Positions 12,301-23,706 of a DNA stretch of 64,000 bases are shown here, piece by piece (the stretch's first letter is position 1; each line of letters begins with the position of its first letter). Below the pieces are notes generated by a model. That model worked only from the letters and a program-made list of their open reading frames with translations. It was not told where the DNA came from and searched no databases. Position numbers and translations under genes: made by a program. The stretch is from Cordilura impudica (taxonomy: Eukaryota; Arthropoda; Insecta; Diptera; Scathophagidae): positions 95,539,946 to 95,603,945 of the forward strand of contig OY821517.1 of assembly GCA_963682025.1 (NCBI GenBank). Reading direction: 5' to 3'.

Positions 12301-15300
12301 GCTTTGAGGATTTACCTTTTTCCTTTACATCTAAAATAATTTTCCTGGTATCAGCCAATGTTTGCTTTCCCATAGTGAGAATATTTTCTTGTACGTCTGT
12401 TTAGTTTGAAAAAACTTCCGACTCAAATTATTGGATTAGTGCTTACGTGGCCAAATTTGGTAAAAAACAAATCGTAATAATGGCGGTTTATAGATCACCA
12501 AGTAGCAGTGAAAAGGATTTTGCACAGTTTTTGAGCAATTAATTGAAGACATATCTGAAACAACTTATGATATAGTAGCAGGTGATTTCAACATCGATTG
12601 GAATAAAGAAGAAACATATAAAAGCAGATTGGAAAATGTTTTGCATGATAATGGACTAAAGCAGATAGTAAACGAATATACAAGAATCACAAAAATTCGA
12701 GAACAATAATAGACTACGTTATAACAAATAATGATCATATAACAACGAAAATCAATAGTGCCAATAAAATATCAGACCATGAAGCAATAGATATAAAAAT
12801 TTAATATAAAAATGAAAATCAAAACCAAAGAAATAGAAAAGAAATTGAAATATTTAATTATAATCAGGATCTATTCAATAGAGAACTCAGTGCAATATTA
12901 GAATATAATGAAAATTATAGTGTTAATAAGAGCGTGGATATAATTGACACATGTATCGAAAATACGATTAAAAAATTTACAAACAAAAAATAGTGAATAT
13001 AAAGAACGATGTTAACAAATGGTTCAACGAAGACTTAAAAATACTCAAAAGAGAAAAAATTATTAAATACCAAATCGCTAAAACGGAAAATACAATTTTC
13101 AATTTTCAATTAAATATTCTTCCTTTATTTACATATTTTAACAAATTTTTTGATATTTACATATGAGATCTTATCTTTACATATAGATATTGCAACAAAT
13201 AATACATAGGATCTAAAGATATTAAATAGTTTTTATATTATTTTTTAATGATTTTTAAAGGAAAATGGGAGGAAAAAACCTTTATATGATTTAATAAATT
13301 CAAATACTATCTGAAAATATTTATATGCTTATAGAAGGTTTATTAGAAATAATAGACCTCTATAAGCACATAATTTTCAATTTGGTGATTTCTATTTAAT
13401 TTTACGTTATTTCTCTACATTCTCTTATCAGTGGGTAAGAGGAATTTTCAATTTTGGCAAAGTAATTTTTATTAATCCGTGTTGTGAAATCGATAATTTT
13501 TTCATAACCTGTTTCTTCATGAAGAAGATTTGTAGGATACCTCCAGGGCTTTTTATTTATCATTTTAAGACATTTGTTTTGTATAATTTGTAAGCGTTTT
13601 AGGTGGCAGTTGGCAGCGTCACTCCAAATAGGACACGCGTATGTTAATATCGGCCTTATAACACTTTTGAAGAGTAGATTTTTGTTTTTGGGGTTTAGAA
13701 ATGACCTTCTATTTAGTAGTGGCCATAATGCTTTAAATGATTTTATAGCTTTTTGACACGTAGCCATAATATGTTGTTTAAAAGTAAGCTTTTTGTCCAA
13801 GACAACTCCGAGATATTTGACATGATTAAGTACATTTATGGTATTATTTCCAATATGAAGATGACGTCTTGGCAGTCTTTTGGGAGATTTGTTGAACGGA
13901 AAAATAATTGCTTGGGTCTTGTTTGGATTAATTTTGATTTTCCATTTGTGAAAATATTTACTGCAATTTACAAGTCCCTTTTCCATTTTCTTCAGGAGTG
14001 CACTTGTAAGTTTGTTTGAAGAAATTAACGCAGTATCATCTGCGTAGTAAGCAACTTTCATGTACTTCGGAACTTTGAAATCGGATGTATATATCGAGTA
14101 GAGCAATGGCGACAAGACTGATCCTTGAGGTAACCCTGTGGTGATGGTTTTTGGAGATGATGTTTCATTATTAATCGCAACTTTAAGCTTCTGTCGTGAA
14201 TGAAATCTGAAATAAGTTTGAAACGGAAAATACAGAATCTGCATGGAATGAATATAAATTAATAAGAAATTTGTATAAAAATAAAATTGAAAATGAAAAA
14301 AAAAAAACAAGTATGTATGTTAACAACAAAATAAATAATTCCAAAGACCAGAAACAAATGTGGAATGCTATAAAAAACTTAGTACTTAAGAAAAATGCCA
14401 ATGTGATAAAAAATGTGATGTTTAACAATATAGAGTATAAGGATGACTATCAAATCGCTACCCAATTTAATAATTATTTTGTCGATAGTATTAATTCAAT
14501 AACGGATGCAATAGAAAAAGTGCAATATACAAACAACATACATACCTGTGATATTTTCTAGATTTAAATTTCGTGCAATATCTTTAATAGAACTTAAAAA
14601 CATATGCAAATGCCTAAAGAACAAATAAGATTTTAACAAAGTCTCAATTAAGATAGTTTTAGATAATTGGAACATTATTGGTAAAAATATGCTTTACATT
14701 ATAAATAAATCTTTCAAGACTGGTATATTCCCTGAAAATTGGAAGTATTCTATGGTAACACCTGTAGAAAAAATAGCCAAAACAAATGTGAAGAATTCCG
14801 ACCAATAAACACCTTGAAAACATTTGAAAAAAATTATAGAAAAAATTGCTAAAGAACAGTTGGAAAGCTATATGGAAGAAAACTATATGTTTTCAAAATA
14901 TCAATCTGGTTTCAGGAAAAAATACTCATGCGAAACAACGGTAAACTATGTGATAAATAAATGGAAATATTGTAATAAAAATAATAAGATAATGGCAATT
15001 TTCTTGGACCTCAAAAGAGCGTTCGAGACTATCGATAGAGAGCCATTGATTAAAAAACTGTATATGTATGGTATCAGAGAAAATGAACTGCAATGGTTTA
15101 AATCATATCTGACAAATCGAAAACAAATTACGAAAGTTAATGGTGTTAAATCGGATAAAATTGATAAGTGAATTGGAGTGCCACAAGGTTCTATATTAGG
15201 AGCGCTATTATTTATAATATATATAAATGATATGCCCAATATTTTAAATAAATGTGAAATAATTCTATATGCTGATGACGCACTGATCTATGCTCAAGGA

Positions 15301-18300
15301 AATACAGAGGAACAATGTAAAGATAATACAATGCATGATATCAACAAAATAAACAATTGGCTGAAAATTAACAAATTAAAACTAAATGAAAAAAAACTAA
15401 AATAATGGAAATAAACATGAACAGTAAAACAGTTTTTAAAATTAATAATGAAACAATTGAAAAAGTTAATCAGTTAAGCGCCCCGGTAGGTGAGTAGATA
15501 GCGTGCTCGCCTATCATGCGGGGGTCGTGGGTTCGATTCCCACCAGAGGCTTTGGTCTGTCGCTGCAAAAAAAAAAAAAAAAAAAAAACTAGCCAAAATT
15601 AGAATCTGAAGACAAGTCACTCGGCTTCACGGAACTAGGCTTAAAAAAATAAAATATCGTTAACAACGGCAATAAATATGTATAACACAATGATAAAACC
15701 TCATTTTGAATTCGGCTCCACAATTCTGTATACCTGCTGCACAACAACACAATTGGAAAGATTGCAAAAACTTCAAAAAAGGCTATGCGTTCTATTTTAA
15801 AATGTAACAGATATACTCCCATCCAAAATATGCTAGATACATTGAAATGGCTGAACATACAACAAAGATTAGAATTTAATACGTTGAATTTTGTCCAAAA
15901 GATGAAGATGGGTAATGCTCTAGAATACTTGATCGACCTACTGAAGTACGTGGGTGAAGCTCAACCGTATAACTTAAGAAACGCGGAAAACTAGATTACA
16001 AAGGGTGACAACAACAGCAATGCAAAGATCTCTCTTCTTCAAGGGACTAAAAATATATAATACGTTACCTAACTATGTCAAATTAGAAAGAAATGTTAAT
16101 GTTTTTAAAAGAAATGTCACACAATTTTTAAGATTTAACACAAATCAAGAAGTTGTATAAAAATTGTTAAATATTAATTATTAGTTTTAAATTAAAGTAT
16201 AATAAATACTACTACTACTACTAAAAAAAAAAGTTATTAATTATTAGTATAAATCAACTTAAAATCATTTTCAGTGAAGTAAAACATGTGATCATTATAA
16301 ATTTGTCCCAGAAAGTTTAGGTTCTTCCCCGAAATATAAAAAAAAGCGAAGATAGTGTTACCATTGTTTTTCTTTTTTTTTTTTTTTGACGCGTTAATGA
16401 CACTATACACTTGTCAAAAAAAATCTACATTTTTTGATGTTCCATCAAGCATCGTCGGTGTGACACATACAAACAAATTTTCACTAATACCATCACAATG
16501 CTTGATGGTGAATTTGATAAATATGTAGCGAGCGCCCATTAAGCGGGATATACACGGTCAAAATGCATGACAAGCATTGTAGTGGTTTAGTGAAAATGTT
16601 ATGCTGGCTACACACCAGGCAACTGTTGCTTCAACCGGTTGCATCAACCAACGAAAAATATCACAATATTTTTATATTTCTGGTTGGTTGAGGCAATCGT
16701 TGATACGTGTGTATCATTGTTGCTACAACACATTGAAGCAACCGTTGCCTGGTGTGTAGCCAGCATTATGCAGGCCATAGACGTTGCGACGGTTGATACA
16801 ACTTGGTCAGTAATCAAGTTGGGTGTTTTGCACAGAAACGATACAACCTCATTGTACAACTTTATTTTGGAAAAAGTCATGTTGAGTGAAGATGGCTTCG
16901 CATATGTGTACCTGAATCACGTTTGCCGACGGCAAATAAAACTCACGCACAATATTTTTTTAATTTGTGTTTTTATTTTAAAAAAATATAAATTGTATTT
17001 TTAAATTAATTTTCCTAAAATATCATTTAAAAAGTTATGTCTTTTTCAAAAGTTTTTGTTTTATGTTTAAGAATTAAATTTAAAAATCTACATTAGAACA
17101 AAAATATTGATAACAAATTACTTGAATCGATATTTTTGTTCGAAGTAAATATAGATGATAGTTAAATCATTAAAGATTAAGAAACATATTAAATATTACG
17201 AGAAATAAAAACATAAATAATAAAATCATTTAGAGCCGCTATTACTTATATGAAAAATACAATTCTAAATAGTTTGATTTAAATTTTTTTTAATGATACC
17301 GGCAATCAACGATATGATGACCACTACGTACATAAACACAAAATAGAATGAAGTTGCATGACATGCCCACAAGCGTTGCGATCGAGTTGGACAACTTGCC
17401 AGATGATCAAAACTTTTCGATTTTTCGTGCAACCAAGACGTTTTTCTATTTAGGGCGGCCGTGAGGTTTGAACCATGAACCTTAACATACACTCGTACTT
17501 GCACTTTTTGGTCAGCGCTTTAACACACTCACCTAAAGTCAGGCCTACAAGCAGTGTGGTTAGATTCAGTTTTCAAATATATGTAAAGTGCATATGTAGG
17601 TACATCACATATGACAACTCTTACGAAAACTGAGAATAGTGGAAATTAGAAGTATAAATGAAAAAAATATTGAAAATTCAAAAATAACGATTGTTTGTTT
17701 GGACAGAGTTGTATCTTCTGAAATTAATACAAAGTAAAGCTGTATGGTACGAAAACTGAATCTAACCAAAGAAAGAAAGAATAATAAATTGTTTAATATT
17801 AATTAACAATTAAAAAATATAAAACTTTTTTTTAACAATAAATTTTTGTAAATTCACAAATTAAATCAGCTGTTGTTTACATTTAGAGGTTATGTCATAC
17901 GGAAATACATATGCACGTGTGTTAAAGCGCTGACCAAAAAGTGCAAGTACGAGTGTATGTGAAGGTTCATGATTCAAACCTCACGGCCGCCCTAAGTAGA
18001 AAAATTTTCATATAGAAACAATCTATTCAATTAAAAAACATAATAATTATCACATTGTTCAATAAATCGCTGATGAAGGCTGAAATGCCAGAAACCGGTC
18101 CGATTAAGAATACAGTGCAGTTACGAATTTTTGAAATATATGCTTTCTTCTTCTTTACCACGCACCATGTGTATAAAGATTAATATTGAAAGAAAAATAA
18201 ATTGTTTAATATTAATTAACAATTAAAAAATATATAACTTTTTTTTAACAACAAATTTTTGTAATTTCACAAATTTAATCAGCTGTTGTTTACATTTAGA

Positions 18301-21211
18301 GGTTATGTCATACGAAAATACATATGCACGTGTGATAGCGAAAATTATGAATCGTATGTAAAAGACAATTTTGACAGACATGCAGAATTTCATATGGATA
18401 AAAAAAGTGACAGTACATATGTAAAAAGCATCGTGTAATAGCACCTTTATTTTTGACGATCACAGTAATTCGTAGCTCATGACTACTCCACATTTCTATC
18501 AGCAAAAGTCTATTGCAAAACCCCATTGTTTTTCAAAAGTCTATTTTGTTATTTATAACGGTAAACATTAAAATAAATAAATGCAATTCTGTATGATAAA
18601 GAGTTTAGTGTTACTTAAAAAATGTCTAGGAATGAATTGGAAATTGAGGAACGAAAAATAATAATAAATAGCCATGAAATGGGAAAATCTTACTCTGAGA
18701 TTTCTAACATAATAAAAATCATGAACCGCTTTAAAAATGAGAAATTACTTGATAATAAACCACGAACAGGATGTCCCCCAAAGTTAAGTGATAGAGAAGA
18801 AAGAAAATGAGCAACTATTATTATGAAAGATCCACTTAAAAGTGCACCGACGATAGCTGCAAAGTAGAAGGAATCTTTTTGCCAAGAATGTTTCTGCAGA
18901 CACAGAACGTAGGTCACTCAAAAGGGTCGGGTACAATGCTAGAACAGCACGCAAAAAGACTTTCGTAAATCAAATTAACAGAAAGAATCATATAGATTTT
19001 ACCAACGAATACAAAACCAAAACAAATTAATTTTGGCATAAAGTTATGTTTTCGGCCGAATCAAAATACAACACTCGGAAGGACGTGTTTTGGTATGTAA
19101 GAACTAAATTCGTTAAACAGTGAAGCATGATGTTATCATGGTATGGGGCTGCAATCAGCAGGAGTTGGTAATTTGGTATTTAGCGACGTAATAATGAACA
19201 AAACGGTTCACCGTTAGCATACAACACACCTCACATGCTTAAAACCCCTTCGCAAAGTCCCGATATGAATCCAATTCAATACCTGTGATATCATTACGAA
19301 AAACGATTACGATGTCATAACATTTGTAATTAAAGCTCAAAGGTTTCTTCCGACAGAATGGCACCAAATTTCTGAAGAGTACACAATGCCAAGTCGTTTG
19401 AACGACGTCCTACGACTTAAGGGATATCCTACAAAATATAAAGTAAAGTATTATAAAACAATAGCAATCTACTTTTTATATATTTTCTAATTTTTCTCCG
19501 GGGTACCAAGAAGTTTGCTGCGCATAAATATGTAGTTGTCATGAATTTGAATTGTATGTTTTTTCTTTTGTTGGATAAATTAATACATTTTTATTATGTT
19601 AGAGAATAGAAGTTAATACATTAGAAAAAATAAATTTCACCTAATCCTCATATATTTTTGGATTAAATTCACAAACTGTTTTATTTCAACTAGAGTACCA
19701 TGAGTTTTGCTGCACTCTTTATTATTTAATCAAATACTACTGTTCATTCTTTCTCACGGTTAACCTGACTTTGTGTGGAAACATGTCCTTATTTTATTTT
19801 TATTATTTATACTTGGTGAATTCAAAATATAATAAATTAATAGGAGTTCGTTTTCGTAATATCTGTTTTTATGCTTTAATTACAGGCTTTGGAAAAATTT
19901 TATACCAACATTAATAAAAGCCCTGAAGCTCAAAAGATCTTACAGGATTGGGGATTGACTCTGAAACAATCCTATGAATTCGTTAATGGACGCAATTTTG
20001 GCGAAGAAAAAATATATTTCAATCAGAAAGTCTTTTCAGCCGGTCCAAATGCTGACTTTTCTAAATACGCCGGCAATAATGAACTATTGGAAGTGGTACA
20101 CATTCTTAATTGGCTTTTAATACATGTAAAAAATGATTCCAGAACAGCTCAATCTTTTTGGGAACATGTTGAGCGAAATTCTCGTCCATTTGGTCTTAAG
20201 GTTCAGAGACCAAAAGCTGTAGTACTACAAAACGATCGAGTGGATACATATGTCAATGCCTTGCGAGAAAACATCACCAAGGATACACAAATTGTAGTTT
20301 GTCTTTCTCCCACTGCCCGTGACGATCGGTATTCGGCCATAAAGAAAATATGCTGTGCCGAGATACCAGTACCCTCGCAGGTTATAAACTCTCGTACTTT
20401 ATCAAACGATACTAAGAATCGTTCTATTGTACAAAAGATTATCTTACAAATGAATTGCAAATTGGGTGGCTCTTTGTGGTCTGTAAAGATCCCCTTAAGG
20501 AACGTTATGATCTGTGGCATAGATTCTTATCACGATGCGGCACAAAAAGGAAATTCAGTGGCTGCCTTTGTAGCCTCTATGAATCAAAACTATACTAAAT
20601 GGTATAGCAAAGCTGTAATACAATCAAAACGCGAAGAAATCGTAGGTGGTCTCTGTTCCAGTTTTATAGCAGCCCTGGGGGCTTATCAAAAGGAGAATAC
20701 CAATTACCCAGATAGTGTGATAATTTATCGTGACGGTGTCGGAGATGGTCAGCTACCGTTGTGTGCATCATTTGAGATACCTCAATTTGAAGCCGCCTGC
20801 CGGAAGATATTAAACCATTCCATTAAAATCACCTTTGTTGTAGTACAAAAGCGCATCAATACTCGTTATTTCACCGTCAGTGGCAGCAGTGCTAATAATC
20901 CCATGCCAGGTACTGTAGTGGACTGTAGCATCACACGTTCGAATTATTATGATTTCTTTTTGGTATCACAATGTGTGCGCCAGGGTACAGTTAGTCCCAG
21001 TCATTATGTTGTTTTACGTGATGATTCACAATACAGTCCGGATATTATTCAAAGACTTACATATAAATTATGTTTTCTATACTACAATTGGCCCGGAACA
21101 ATACGTATACCGGCTTGCTGTCAATATGCTCATAAAATGGCCTATTTGGTGGGCCAAAATATACGTCGCTCACCTTCGGAGGAATTGTGTACAAAACTTT
21201 TCTATCTCTGA
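9328..21211 (+). CDS. AGO3: Argonaute 3, PIWI-clade piRNA slicer; exons 9328-10728 and 19886-21211
   Basis: PIWI-clade Argonaute of 908 aa, matching Argonaute 3, the ping-pong partner that binds mostly sense piRNAs and cuts antisense cluster transcripts in germline nuage. N-terminal GRG/GRGR sites at residues 4-6, 51-53, 69-72 and 90-93 are candidate dimethylarginine sites for Tudor proteins. PAZ covers about 305-440, MID about 580-670, PIWI about 670-908. The catalytic tetrad is present: D680 in GIDSYHDA, a Glu at 717 or 718, D750 in YRDGVGDG and H883 in CQYAHKMAYL. The protein ends in the usual YL. Splicing is CAG|GTAAAT to TTACAG|GCT, phase 0, joining residues Q467 and A468. The ATG at 9328 has A at -3. 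Product is certain at PIWI-clade level; AGO3 rests on the N-terminus and overall resemblance. Confidence 0.95.
11209..11595. mobile_element. MITE, 387 bp with 28-bp terminal inverted repeats
   Basis: Left end CTGTGGTCGCAAGTG (11209-11236) is the imperfect reverse complement of the right end (11568-11595). ATTT occurs on both outer flanks and may be the target duplication. The interior is two direct copies of a ~120-bp unit (about 11266-11385 and 11445-11570), both containing GTCGTAATGAAGCTCCATT. No coding capacity. Confidence 0.7.
11780..12320 (-). pseudogene. Tc1-like transposase remnant
   Basis: Translated on the minus strand, short segments read as Tc1 transposase: a VLWGYIAATGIGN block (around 12095-12125), NDPKHTSKIVKAWLL (around 11960-12000) and QSLDLNP (around 11893-11915). 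They are broken by frameshifts and stops, so only a fossil remains. The second catalytic Asp context (NDPKHT) is still recognisable. Confidence 0.8.
13095..14220 (-). mobile_element. LINE A copy 3, 5'-truncated, with 14-bp target duplication
   Basis: Minus-strand 3' part of family A: RT from GLPQGSVLSPLLYSIYTSDF through YADDTALISS to the C-terminus, then the 3' UTR. AAACGGAAAATACA occurs at 13081-13094 and again at 14221-14234, a perfect 14-bp target duplication. The coding part (13402 to about 14200) has no internal stop but lacks the endonuclease and the first RT blocks, so it cannot move itself. It splits LINE B. Confidence 0.95.
14824..15405 (+). pseudogene. LINE B reverse transcriptase core, with stop and 3' break
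   Basis: Reads from a KIIEKIAKEQL start through the RT finger and palm motifs. It is interrupted by TGA at 15169-15171, just before PQGS, then continues in the same frame from 15178 to the YADD box and ends at 15405. Copies of this type normally continue for about 250 more residues; here the following segment is displaced by a SINE. Confidence 0.8.
15480..15588 (+). mobile_element. tRNA-derived SINE (tRNA-Asp-like head, poly(A) tail)
   Basis: 15480-15550 folds as a tRNA relic: acceptor GCCCCGG against CAGAGGC (5 of 7 pairs), anticodon arm CTCGC-CTATCAT-GCGGG with ATC at the anticodon position, T arm GTGGG-TTCGATT-CCCAC. GGTTCGATTCC is a good pol III B box. The arm resembles tRNA-Asp. A short unrelated segment and a 22-base A-run (15567-15588) follow, as in a SINE. 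The repeat may extend to about 15655. No target duplication found. Confidence 0.72.
16205..16222. repeat. (ACT)n microsatellite at LINE B 3' end
   Basis: Five to six ACT/TAC units followed by an A-run, positioned where the LINE B sequence ends. Some LINE clades terminate in short microsatellite repeats rather than poly(A). Confidence 0.8.
16602..16765. mobile_element. Harbinger-like MITE hairpin, 164 bp (copy 1)
   Basis: Ends TGCTGGCTACACACCAGGCA and its reverse complement; the element is nearly all hairpin. TTA flanks both ends (16599-16601 and 16766-16768). A second copy with the same ends and the same TTA flanks is at 55228-55409. The 3-bp TTA duplication points to PIF/Harbinger. Confidence 0.8.
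17441..18004. repeat. 88-bp near-perfect inverted repeat flanking nested repeats
   Basis: Left arm 17441-17528 (contains AGGGCGGCCGTGAGG and ACTCGTACTTGCACTTTTT) is mirrored at 17917-18004. Between the arms lies a partial FB1 repeat (17769-17917) and a smaller palindromic insertion bounded by GGTTAGATTCAGTTTT at 17558-17573 and its complement at 17752-17767. Confidence 0.85.
18175..18446. mobile_element. Partial FB1 foldback element (one arm)
   Basis: Matches the right arm of the element at 7837-8830, ending GTGTAATAGCACCT next to TTA (18447-18449). The left arm is absent. Short open frames on the minus strand here are by-products of the repeat. Confidence 0.78.
18605..19450 (+). pseudogene. 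Tc1-like transposase remnant
   Basis: Begins at an ATG (18622) with a helix-turn-helix-like N-terminus followed by a GCPPKLSDREERK linker, then a stop. Downstream pieces in shifted frames read GAGVGNLVFSD-like sequence near 19160 and PSQSPDMNPIQYL near 19252-19290, where Gln replaces the usual catalytic Glu of Tc1. Multiple frameshifts; non-functional. Confidence 0.82.
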
Positions 21212-22012
21212 ATTAAGTTTCTATCTATTATTTCTTTAATTTTAGTTTTAGGGGCTCATTCTATAAAACGAAACGTTACAAAACGAAAAAAATTTGTATC
21301 AAAAATTGTTCAAATTGTTTCATATAATTCGATTTCTAGAATGAGTCCATTATTTTTTTATACTTTTCCTTTTAAACTTGATATTTGCGTTATAATATAA
21401 TGAAAACCTTTTGCTATTCAAATTGTAATTCAGAAATGAACTGTAATTTGAATATTATGAACATCGTTAATGGCGCTCATTTCATATAACAAAATATAAA
21501 AAAAATATATTATCTCCTCACTTAGCATTTTTATATAAATTAAATTTTGTGCTAAGTTTAGATAATATTGTTTAAAGTTTAAAAAAATATCAATTAGAGG
21601 ACTTTCATTGACATTTTTTGGTCACCTATATGTCTTGTATTTGAATTTCAAATATGAGTTTTAATTGTCAATTGATAATTTTTGATGTGCAGTTGGAAAT
21701 GTTTTTATTATACCCTAATGTGCAAATATATGTATATAAATAATATATAATTCTTTTTAGTTTATCGTACGATTGATATATAGTACTATTAATGTATCTA
21801 AACTTGATTTTTAATTAAATTTAACACTAAGTTTGTCAAGAAATTGTTTGCATAACTTCTTGGATACCATAACCAAAAAATATCTTAAGCAAGTTCAGTG
21901 GCTCAAAGTCATAACGGAACAATTACTAACAACATATTTAAATATAACACATTTAATAGATTGTTAAATCAATGTTTTTTTTTTTATTAAAGAATATGTA
22001 TGAATAGAATTT
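21212..22012. other. Ago3 3' UTR and downstream AT-rich DNA
   Basis: No gene seen. I did not find a canonical AATAAA close to the stop; ATTAAA variants lie near 21825 and 21985. Exact 3' end unknown. Confidence 0.5.
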
Positions 22013-22261
22013 TCAAAAACAAACAACTTTTTCAGAAAAACAACAAAAAAATTCATAAATGAACCAGTTCTTAATTCCCAATTTTTTAACACTCTCCTTC
22101 ACATTTGCCTTTAACATATTTATGTACACTGTTTTGTACATAATTCCTCCAATTATATGCAGGTTTATCAGATCTTTAGCTGATACACAACCTACATACC
22201 ATGTTTCACTCTTTATTCGCTTTTCTCCAGACATACGTGCGAGCACCCGATCGAAACACAT
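22013..22261 (-). pseudogene. Tc1-like transposase fragment
   Basis: A minus-strand frame of 82 codons whose order of motifs resembles the middle of Tc1 transposase: GEKRIKSETWY, then IIGGIMYKTVYINMLK, then VKKLGIKNWFIYE. The usual WG and QDNDPKH blocks are missing. Adjacent to a MITE at 22263. Confidence 0.55.
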
Positions 22262-22262
22262 A

Positions 22263-22554
22263 TCGCACCTGTACCTCTAAAGTGAGTCAACTAAAATTTA
22301 CAAATTTTCAGTAGAGTTTGCCTCTACGTTTTTTTAATATTTACTATAAAATTTAAAAACAGCTGTTTCGTCGTAAAGAATTGCGAATAATAAGTAGTTG
22401 TTTTTCGATTTTTTCAGTGATCATCAAAACGAACAAGTTTTTGGGTGCAACTCAAAATGTCTAGTGGATAGATATGACCACTGTGTATCGTTTTCTTGCA
22501 AAAAGTTAAAATTGAAAAATTTTGAGTTGACTCACTTTAGAGGTACAGGTGCGA
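22263..22554. mobile_element. MITE, 292 bp, TA-flanked
   Basis: Starts TCGCACCTGTACCTCTAAAG and ends with the reverse complement; the arms match for about 35 bp (…GTGAGTCAACT). TA lies on each side (22261-22262 and 22555-22556), consistent with mobilisation by a Tc1/mariner transposase. No coding frame. Confidence 0.75.
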
Positions 22555-22556
22555 TA

Positions 22557-23706
22557 TTTACTTTCGTCCGTGAATAAAACTTAATTCCAAAACGTTAGAA
22601 GTGAACAGTTTCTTTCTGGCAACTCGGCCATTAAAAAATAATTGTTTGGGCTTTTGCAGCTAATTATGGAGCACTCAAAGGTGGATTTCACTTAATTTGC
22701 CGTTTGCCATTGCAATTGCTCGTCAGATCTGGAAAATATTTGCTAGGGTTCGGCTTATTTTCAAATTTTTTTTTTAAGTTTATGAAGTTTATTATGGTAA
22801 ATACGATCTACGATCTACCATTTCAGCTATTGCTCGCACCGATTTCTTTACTTAATAACTTTTTTTTTAATTGATTATTTAAATTCGGGAGAAGTTTAGC
22901 TGCAATTTTCAAAAGGCTGACATAAAATTATAACACATATGTTCTTCCCCCTATTACATAAATGATAACCCTCAATTTTGACAACACTTTTTGACCTAAT
23001 TTAAATTGAAATAATTACTTTGAGCTTTTTTTTTTGTAATTTTGACTTGTTTAATAATTTGTAAAGCATTTTAGCAGAAACTGTCTATAAATTTTAGTTC
23101 GCCTTATAGGCCATATACTAATACTATCATAGAAAAAGGAATTTTTTAAAGTTTATATTAAGCGTTTTTATTTGAAGTAATAAATGAATAAATGACTTTG
23201 AGTCACTGTAAGTGATAGAAAGTATTAACACAAAAGAAAAAAAAGTAATTTCTGTGGTGTTAAGCAATTATTTGCCAAATAAAAGTTAACACTGAAAAAG
23301 TTCCTTTGAAATATGGTATTCCTGTTTTTGTTCCACACATCTTTGATGTACTTCATTAAATCTTTATTTTTTTCTTTATCTATTCATTTTTTAAAGTAAA
23401 AACATTTGATCTTGAACCTGATTTATTTCTAACTCAATCATTAAAATGATATAGATAAAAAATAAGAGTTTTTAAAATACATTTTTCATTTACATGTTTG
23501 AACACTTTCGTCAATTCATGTTTCAAAATAACGAGTTAGTGTTGCTGCTTATTTGCACCATCGCCCTTACTTGATATACCTTTCTAAAATATAACGCTAA
23601 ATTTTCCAAATTTACACTTATGATATTTAAAACATAATGGCGTGGCACTTTAACAACTATTACATACGCAGTGGAGGTTACGGAGAGATATTTGATGTGT
23701 TTCTTA
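22557..23706. other. AT-rich stretch without recognisable features
   Basis: No gene, RNA or repeat that I can name; the minus-strand frame at 23523-23771 lacks domain signals and overlaps a repeat. Confidence 0.5.

Larger units (their letters stand above)
12415..16232 (+). mobile_element. Degenerate LINE, family B, carrying nested insertions
   Basis: Endonuclease pieces (AVYRSPSS near 12485, ISDHEAID near 12770), then reverse transcriptase pieces: FLDLKRAFETIDREPL near 15003, PQGSILGALLFIIYIND near 15181 and YADDALIY near 15270. The C-terminal tail reads LQKLQKR..TPIQNML..LKWLNIQQR near 15755-15870. It ends in an (ACT)n run rather than a plain poly(A). A LINE A copy (13095-14220) and a SINE (15480 on) are inserted in it. 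About 50 codons between the RT core and tail are missing beside the SINE. Clade uncertain (CR1/Jockey-like). Confidence 0.82.
10729..19885 (+). other. Ago3 intron, 9157 bp, filled with transposons
   Basis: Begins GTAAAT and ends TTTAATTACAG, joining two codon-complete exons. It contains a 387-bp MITE, two dead Tc1 elements of opposite strand, a LINE of family B with a nested LINE A copy and a SINE, a Harbinger-like MITE and foldback repeats. Stretches 10729-11208, 16233-16601, 16766-17440 and 19460-19885 hold nothing I can name beyond AT-rich sequence. A small inverted repeat (CCATCAAGCAT / ATGCTTGATGG) lies at about 16443-16508. Confidence 0.93.

Noticed and set aside
15480..15550. Functional tRNA gene
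   Set aside because: Two acceptor mismatches, an A-run directly downstream and location in a dead LINE favour a SINE head.
16639..17004. 121-codon plus-strand frame
   Set aside because: Its first half is the hairpin MITE and the same hairpin gives a frame on the other strand.
18223..18526. Minus-strand frames of 72-73 codons
   Set aside because: Fall within the FB1 repeat arm; equivalent sequence at 7837 is full of stops.
22059..22280. 73-codon plus-strand frame with hydrophobic start
   Set aside because: Opposite strand of a Tc1 fragment and it runs into a MITE.
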